6,784 bases of DNA, from assembly GCA_023388955.1 (NCBI GenBank), contig JAEWFH010000187.1, positions 1-6,784 on the forward strand, in the 5' to 3' direction. Every line of letters begins with the position of its first letter. Positions within the stretch are counted from its first letter, which is position 1. Positions 1 to 4,049 of this stretch are shown one piece after another. The position numbers and the translations under genes were made by a program. Source of the DNA: Pseudomonadota bacterium (lineage in GTDB: Bacteria > Pseudomonadota > Gammaproteobacteria > Xanthomonadales > Xanthomonadaceae). The notes under the pieces are model-generated. The model ran no database searches, was not told the DNA's origin, and worked only from the letters and a program-made list of their open reading frames with translations.

Positions 1-17
1 GACCCGCCGGTCACGGG

Positions 18-746
18 ATGCGGCATTCTTGCGCGATGCCCCTGCATCCCCTGCATCCCCTGCTCCGCTCGCCCCGCCGCGCCCTCGCGCTGGCCGCCGC
101 CCACCCCTCCGCGCTGCTGCTGGCCGCGCAGCTGCTGAGCCTGCTGGTATATCCGGCAATGGACGCCACCCGCGACGGGCGGGTGGTGTTCGGCGCGATG
201 GCGCTGGTGGTGGTGCCGTTGACGGTGTGGGTGGTGCGCAACAGCCGCTCGACCAACTGGATCGCCTGGGCTCTGGCGGTGCCGGCGATCGTGCTGTCGC
301 TGGTCTCGATTGCGCTCGACCCACCGTGGCTGGTCGCGCTCTCCTCGGCACTGGAGTCGGCGCTGTACTTCTACGCCGCCATCGCGCTGATCCGTTACAT
401 GCTCGACGACCACCGGGTCAGCGTCGACGAGTTGTTCGCCGCCGCCGCCACGTTCACCCTGCTGGCGTGGGGGTTCGCCTACGCGTTCCTGGTGTGCCAG
501 GCGCTGTACCCGGACAGCTTCACCGGCATGGTCGAGCCTGAGCGTCCGCGGCGCTGGATCGAGCTGCTGTTCTTGAGCTTCTCGACGCTGTCGGGCACCG
601 GCAACGGCGACATCATGCCGATCGGCGCACAAGCGCGCGCGGTGGTGATGCTCGAGCAGTTCGCCGGCGTCGGCTACATCGCCGCGGTGGTCGGCCGGGT
701 AATCGGGCTGACGCTGAACCGCGCGAGCATCAGCCGCAACCTCTGA
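18..746 (+). CDS. Potassium-channel-like membrane protein with C-terminal pore loop (Ion_trans_2 type)
   Basis: This 242-residue protein looks like an inner-membrane ion channel subunit. Hydrophobic stretches at about residues 31-48, 56-73, 81-100, 104-128, 138-160 and 204-232 suggest six membrane segments. Between the last two lies a pore-loop-like stretch (about 182-200) containing TLSGTGNGDI, at the place of the K+ channel signature TxGYGD, and followed by P201 as in many bacterial channels. There is no Arg/Lys-repeat voltage sensor and no cytoplasmic RCK domain. The usual filter Tyr is replaced by Asn196, so potassium selectivity is uncertain. The start is unsure: the ATG at 18 has no convincing Shine-Dalgarno, a second in-frame ATG lies at 36, and the frame is open to the window edge, so a start further upstream is possible. 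The gene is convergent with the DUF885 gene, 52 bp away. The channel-like fold is fairly secure; ion and physiological role are unknown. Confidence 0.8.
   Translation: MRHSCAMPLHPLHPLLRSPRRALALAAAHPSALLLAAQLLSLLVYPAMDATRDGRVVFGAMALVVVPLTVWVVRNSRSTNWIAWALAVPAIVLSLVSIALDPPWLVALSSALESALYFYAAIALIRYMLDDHRVSVDELFAAAATFTLLAWGFAYAFLVCQALYPDSFTGMVEPERPRRWIELLFLSFSTLSGTGNGDIMPIGAQARAVVMLEQFAGVGYIAAVVGRVIGLTLNRASISRNL
39..65 (+). repeat. Short tandem repeat, 9-nt unit CCCCTGCAT, about 2.8 copies
   Basis: Two perfect copies of CCCCTGCAT (39-47 and 48-56) are followed by a partial third, CCCCTGCTC (57-65). They lie in frame just after the alternative ATG at 36 and encode Pro-Leu-His, Pro-Leu-His, Pro-Leu-Leu. 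The unit is a multiple of three, so copy-number change would alter N-terminal length without breaking the frame. Chance or low complexity is an adequate explanation. Confidence 0.6.
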
Positions 747-769
747 GGCCCGGGAGTGATCCCGGGCCT
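746..769 (+). terminator. Hairpin terminator after the channel gene, GTGA loop
   Basis: A perfect inverted repeat of nine pairs (747-755 with 760-768) encloses the tetraloop GTGA, a GNRA type. The last base of the TGA stop (746) can pair with T769 for a tenth pair. Only TTGTCC follows on the + strand, so the U-tract is weak. It lies in the 52-bp gap between convergent genes and could terminate the channel transcript. It has no T-run on the - strand. Confidence 0.6.
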
Positions 770-798
770 TGTCCGTCAACGCGTTTGAAGCGGGGTGC

Positions 799-2667
799 TC
801 AGACCTTTTTATCGTCCGCGATCCACTGGTCGACCTTGCGCTCCAGCAAGGTAAGCGGCAGTGCTCCACCGTCGAGGATGGCGTCATGGAAGCGACGGAT
901 GTCGAAGTCGTCGCCGAGCTCCTTTTCGGCGCGCGCGCGCAACTCCTGGATCTTGATCATGCCGATCTTGTAGCTGGTCGCCTGGCCGGGCCAGGTGATG
1001 TAGCGGCGCACCTCGGCCTGGATGGCCTCCAGCGGGATCGAGCTGTTCTCGGAGAAGAAGTCGACCGCCTGCTGCTGGGTCCAGCCCTTGGCGTGCAGGC
1101 CGGTGTCGACCACCAGGCGGATCGCCCGCCACATCTCCGAGGTCAGGCGGCCGTACTCGGAGTACGGGTCGGTGTAGGTCCCCGGCATCTCGCGTGCCAG
1201 CCACTCCGAGTACAGGCCCCACCCTTCGGCGTAGGCGCTGAAGCCGGCCTGCTTGCGGAACTCCGGCACGCCCTCGAGCTCCTGGGCGATGGCGATCTGC
1301 ATGTGGTGGCCCGGCAAGCCCTCGTGGTAGGCGATGACCTCCAGCTCGGTCTTCGGCATCGCGTTCATGTCCGACAGGTGGGCGTAGTAGATGCCCGGCC
1401 GCGAGCCGTCCGGCGTGCTCGGGTAGTAGTGCTGGGCGGCACCGTCGACCTCGCGGAACGGCTCCACGCGCTTGACCACCAGGTCCGCCTTCGGCAGCAG
1501 GCCGAAGTAGTTCGGCAGCTGTTCCTTGATGGTCTCGATCGCGGCGGTGGCGTCGTCGATGTAGGCCTGCCGGCCCTCGTCGGTGTTGGGGTACTTGAAC
1601 TGCGGATCGGTGCGGACGAACTCGAAGAACGCCTGCAGGTCGCCCTCGAAACCGACCTGCTCCTTCAGCGCCTCCATCTCCCCGCGGATGCGCGCGACCT
1701 CCTCCAGGCCGATCTGGTGGATCTCGCTGGCGGTCAGGTCGGTGGTGGTGGAGGCACGCAGCCGCTCGGCGTAGTAGGCCGCACCATCCGGATGGGTGGT
1801 GCCGACGCCCGATGGATTCTCCACCGCGTTCGGCAGGTCGGCCTCGTACCAGGCGATGACGCGGGCGAAGGCGGGCTGCACCGCCTCGACCAGCGCCGTC
1901 CGGGCCTCGTCCTTCAACACCCGGGCGCGTGCTTCGTCGATCTCCCCGGCCTCCACCAGCGCATCGGCCTTGGCCTGTGCGTCGGCCCACAGCGCGCTGT
2001 CCTCGCCGTCGGTGAACGGCGCGCCGGTGATGACCTTGCCGGCCTGCTCGATGACGCCCTCATGGGCGAAACGGGGCGGCCGGATGCCGAGCTCCGCCGA
2101 CCGTTCCACCTGCTCCATCAGCTGCCCGAACGCCCGCGGCACCTCGCGCAGGCGCGCGATGTAGGCGGTGTAGTCGGACTCGTCCTCGACCTTGTGGAAG
2201 TTGATCAGGAAGGTCGGCAGGAACGACTGTGCCCCGCCCATCTGCTCGAACGGATAGTGGTGGTCGGCGAACCGGTGCGCCGCCCGGGCCGTCTCCATCT
2301 GGTACTCGAACAGGTCCCAGGACAGCCGCGCGTCGTCGCCCAGCGCGTCGTAGTCGAAGGTCGACTTCATCTCCTCGACCGCCGCGACCTGCCAGGCCAG
2401 CTTCGCCTCGGCGGCCTGGCGCGACATGTCGTCGAGCTCGGAATAGCGGTCCTTGCGACCCAGGAAGGTCGTCTGGATCGGGCTGAACTGGAGCTGCTCC
2501 TCGTACTTGCGCTCGAACCAGGCGTTGAGGCGCGCCTCCTCGCTCGTGGCATCGGCCCGGATGGACGTGGCGTCCGGGGCCGCGGTGGCGGCTCCCGTCT
2601 GGGCAGGGGCCGAACAGGCGGCCAGCAGGGCCACGGACAGGGCGGATACGGCGAGGGTGCGGTACAT
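799..2667 (-). CDS. DUF885-family lipoprotein, putative zinc metallopeptidase
   Basis: This 622-residue protein is a complete DUF885 member, about the usual length for the family. The start at 2667 is chosen because GGAG lies 7 nt upstream and the N-terminus is a lipoprotein signal: a hydrophobic stretch at residues 5-17 and lipobox LAAC with Cys18. Ser19 at +2 suggests the outer membrane by the Lol rule. An Ala-rich linker to about residue 42 precedes the conserved domain. The strongest motif is HEGLPGHH (His448, Glu449, His454, His455), followed by YAEGWGLYSE (479-488) and PGQATSYKIG (560-569). These are hallmarks of the family and resemble a helical zinc-peptidase active site. Substrate is unknown; peptide hydrolysis in the periplasm is inferred from the motif and localisation. 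The frame stays open upstream to 2997 only because GC-rich DNA has few stops; that extension would precede the signal peptide. Family assignment is secure, enzyme activity is not. Confidence 0.92.
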   Translation of the reverse strand: MYRTLAVSALSVALLAACSAPAQTGAATAAPDATSIRADATSEEARLNAWFERKYEEQLQFSPIQTTFLGRKDRYSELDDMSRQAAEAKLAWQVAAVEEMKSTFDYDALGDDARLSWDLFEYQMETARAAHRFADHHYPFEQMGGAQSFLPTFLINFHKVEDESDYTAYIARLREVPRAFGQLMEQVERSAELGIRPPRFAHEGVIEQAGKVITGAPFTDGEDSALWADAQAKADALVEAGEIDEARARVLKDEARTALVEAVQPAFARVIAWYEADLPNAVENPSGVGTTHPDGAAYYAERLRASTTTDLTASEIHQIGLEEVARIRGEMEALKEQVGFEGDLQAFFEFVRTDPQFKYPNTDEGRQAYIDDATAAIETIKEQLPNYFGLLPKADLVVKRVEPFREVDGAAQHYYPSTPDGSRPGIYYAHLSDMNAMPKTELEVIAYHEGLPGHHMQIAIAQELEGVPEFRKQAGFSAYAEGWGLYSEWLAREMPGTYTDPYSEYGRLTSEMWRAIRLVVDTGLHAKGWTQQQAVDFFSENSSIPLEAIQAEVRRYITWPGQATSYKIGMIKIQELRARAEKELGDDFDIRRFHDAILDGGALPLTLLERKVDQWIADDKKV

Positions 2668-2829
2668 GGTGGCGCTCCGGTCGGCGGGAACACGGGCTCC
2701 CGGGAAAGGCCGATCATGCACAAGCGGCGGCGGTGGTGCACTGTGCCGGAAGGCGGGGAATCCGCCGAAGCGGTAGCATCGATCCACCCGCACTGGACGC
2801 GGACATCCACGAACGTCAAAGGAGATGAC
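2668..2829. promoter_or_regulatory. Divergent intergenic region between the DUF885 gene and the muramidase remnant
   Basis: This 162-bp gap must carry the 5' ends of both divergent genes. On the - strand the GGAG Shine-Dalgarno of the DUF885 gene is at 2675-2678. On the + strand AAAGGAG lies at 2818-2824. A TAGCAT at 2774-2779 resembles a -10 box for the + strand, but no matching -35 is visible. A small inverted repeat GGCGG/CCGCC occurs at 2752-2756 and 2762-2766. No promoter can be called with confidence. Confidence 0.35.
2818..2824 (+). promoter_or_regulatory. Strong Shine-Dalgarno AAAGGAG of the muramidase remnant
   Basis: AAAGGAG lies 5 nt before the ATG at 2830 and is the best ribosome-binding site in the window. 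It fixes the muramidase start, although the reading frame runs open far upstream. The initiation signal therefore appears intact while the coding sequence behind it is broken. Confidence 0.75.
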
Positions 2830-3281
2830 ATGCCGGATCTGATCGATTACGGCTTCCTGTCGGCCCGTGAGCGCGGACGAAAACTCGACGGCTACGTCCC
2901 CCATTCCCGGGTGAGCAAAAGTGGCGTAACCATTGCCACGGGCTTCGACCTGGGTCAGCGTCGAAGGTCGGAACTGGTTGCACTTGGACTTCCGCACCGG
3001 CTCATCGAACAGCTTGAGCCCTACCTCGGCGTCAAACGCCGGGACGCGACAACACTACTGGCGGACCGGAAGCCCAGACCGTAATCGCGTCGGTGGCGGT
3101 CCAGTACGGCGACCTGTCCATGGCCGCGCCTCGATTCTGGCGGACGGTGTGCCAACAGGACTGGCGTGGCGCCGTCGCCGAGCTGCGTGATTTTGGCGAC
3201 CTGTACGACTCAAGACGGCATCTGGAAGCAGATCTCCTGAGCGCGATCGTAACCGCGCCCGTTGTGGAGCTGGCCCGATGA
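2830..3281 (+). pseudogene. Broken pesticin/T4-lysozyme-like muramidase gene (frameshift, probable internal deletion)
   Basis: The first frame (2830-3084, 84 residues) begins IDYGFLSARERG...GYVP and contains SGVTIATGFDLGQ, then PYLGVKRRDA. This is the N-terminal pattern of pesticin C-terminal-domain muramidases (phage-lysozyme-like fold, cleaving peptidoglycan glycan strands). Glu14, Thr37 and Asp40 are candidate active-site residues. It stops at 3082-3084. The family's C-terminal part continues in another frame from about 3060 to the TGA at 3279-3281: EAQTVIASVAVQYGDL, then PRFW, ELRDFGDLY and RRHLEADLL. Intact relatives, as I recall them, have roughly 45-50 more residues between the PYLG and EAQTV blocks, absent here in every frame. 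A deletion of non-triplet length would explain both the gap and the frame change. There is no signal peptide, so an intact ancestor would need a secretion system, lysis or another export route. The end overlaps the next gene by ATGA. Family call fairly sure; exact deletion size needs alignment. Confidence 0.78.
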
Positions 3282-3937
3282 CCCGGGCGCGAATCTGGCT
3301 GGTGACTGCATTGGCAGCGTTGTCCGCATGCGCCTCTACCAGTAGCCCTGGGTCCGCGATCCGGATCTTCGATGAAGACCTGCGCGAAGCCTTCGACAAC
3401 CTGGATCGGACCATGTCGGAGCCAAGACCGCCCCTGGCGCTGCGCTCGGGCGCGTCCATCTCGACCTGCCGCGACTACCTGCAGCACTCGGCCCGGATAG
3501 ACCGTACCCCCCCCGATCAGATGCTCGCCCTGCAAGAGTACGTGGTCTGCGATTCGGTGCAGTTGTTGCAACGTGCACAGCCGGCCCCTGAAGTCCACGT
3601 CGATGCCGGCGCGGCGATCGCAACCCGGCTGGGCTTCCGGACCTTCCGGTCATCCCGGGGGCCACGCACCAGCGACGAGGGTTTCACGTTCCAGGCGCTC
3701 GTGGACGAACCCCTCGTGCTGGAGTCGAACGCAGCCATGCTGGATTCCGGTGACTGGTACCTGCGCATCGAGCGGGTCGCGGCTGCCGATTTCGACGGGG
3801 ACGGCCATGAGGACTGGCTGGTCTGGATTGGCGACGACTCCCAAACCGGCACCTATCAGGCCTTCCATGCCCTGCTGATCCATGACGTGCGTGCAAAGGG
3901 GGGGATGGTCGGAAGCCCGATTCCCAGCGGGTTCTAG
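3278..3937 (+). CDS. Predicted lipoprotein of unknown function; candidate partner/immunity protein of the muramidase
   Basis: This 219-residue protein has a short basic N-terminus, a hydrophobic segment (residues 6-17) and lipobox LSAC with Cys18, so it should be exported and lipidated. Ala19 at +2 gives no inner-membrane retention signal. The mature part has two further cysteines (Cys64, Cys91) that could form a disulfide in the periplasm. An acidic DFDGDGHED motif (171-179) resembles calcium-binding FG-GAP/EF-hand-like loops. I do not recognise the family. The ATG overlaps the muramidase stop as ATGA and has its own GGAG 8 nt upstream, so the pair was probably translationally coupled. A role in binding or inhibiting the muramidase in the periplasm is suggested by this context only. 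It is uninterrupted, unlike its partner. The gene contains a C8 tract (3507-3514) and a G7 tract (3898-3904). Codon use looks less strictly G/C-ending than in aceE. Confidence 0.8.
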   Translation: MTRARIWLVTALAALSACASTSSPGSAIRIFDEDLREAFDNLDRTMSEPRPPLALRSGASISTCRDYLQHSARIDRTPPDQMLALQEYVVCDSVQLLQRAQPAPEVHVDAGAAIATRLGFRTFRSSRGPRTSDEGFTFQALVDEPLVLESNAAMLDSGDWYLRIERVAAADFDGDGHEDWLVWIGDDSQTGTYQAFHALLIHDVRAKGGMVGSPIPSGF

Positions 3938-3975
3938 CGCAGTGATTGTTTTCCGTCACGCCTGGCAGAACGACA

Positions 3976-3999
3976 AAAGGCGGCCTTGCGGCCGCCTTT
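3976..3999. terminator. Bidirectional intrinsic terminator between the lipoprotein gene and aceE
   Basis: A perfect 10-bp stem (3976-3985 with 3990-3999) encloses a four-base loop, TTGC on + and GCAA on -. On the - strand it reads as a GNRA-loop hairpin followed by TTTTGTCG, a good terminator for aceE. On the + strand it ends in TTTCCC, weaker, and could end the muramidase-lipoprotein transcript. It sits between two convergent genes, 38 bp after the lipoprotein stop and 50 bp after the aceE stop. Confidence 0.85.
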
Positions 4000-4037
4000 C
4001 CCTCACCCCGGCCCTCTCCCGCGAGCGGGAGAAGGGG
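4000..4037. repeat. REP-like palindromic intergenic element
   Basis: The stretch begins CCCTCACCCC and contains a hairpin with stem 4015-4021 pairing with 4026-4032 (TCTCCCG/CGGGAGA) around the loop CGAG, extended past one mismatch by 4012-4013 with 4034-4035. The CCCTCACCCC...CTCTCCC...GGGAGA layout matches a palindromic motif that I recall being dispersed between genes in many proteobacteria, including xanthomonads. Only one copy is in this window, so repetitiveness cannot be shown here. It lies in the aceE 3' untranslated region, between the stop codon and the terminator. Confidence 0.55.
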
Positions 4038-4049
4038 TAGAGCGAGCAC

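Noticed and set aside
2774..2779. TAGCAT as a -10 promoter box for the muramidase remnant
   Set aside because: The spacing region upstream holds nothing like a -35 box, so it is only mentioned as a possibility in the intergenic entry.
2668..2997. N-terminal extension of the DUF885 protein
   Set aside because: The frame is open, but the extension would place about 110 residues ahead of an obvious lipoprotein signal and overlaps the muramidase remnant on the other strand. The ATG at 2667 has a suitable GGAG.
769..3084. A 771-codon open frame on the + strand running through the whole DUF885 region
   Set aside because: It is antisense to a clear DUF885 gene; GC-rich codon bias suppresses stops on the opposite strand. 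Only its last part, from the ATG at 2830 with a strong Shine-Dalgarno, matches a protein family.
3045..3090. Programmed ribosomal frameshift joining the two muramidase halves
   Set aside because: No slippery heptamer or stimulatory structure is evident, and a frameshift would still leave the central family segment missing. Mutational decay is simpler.
3093..3281. Independent small gene of about 62 codons starting at GTG 3093
   Set aside because: It has no ribosome-binding site, and homology to the muramidase C-terminal part begins upstream of that codon, so it is the second half of the broken gene.
3032..3883. Antisense - strand frames of 77-188 codons across the muramidase remnant and lipoprotein
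   Set aside because: No recognisable domains, and they overlap genes with good starts on the + strand.
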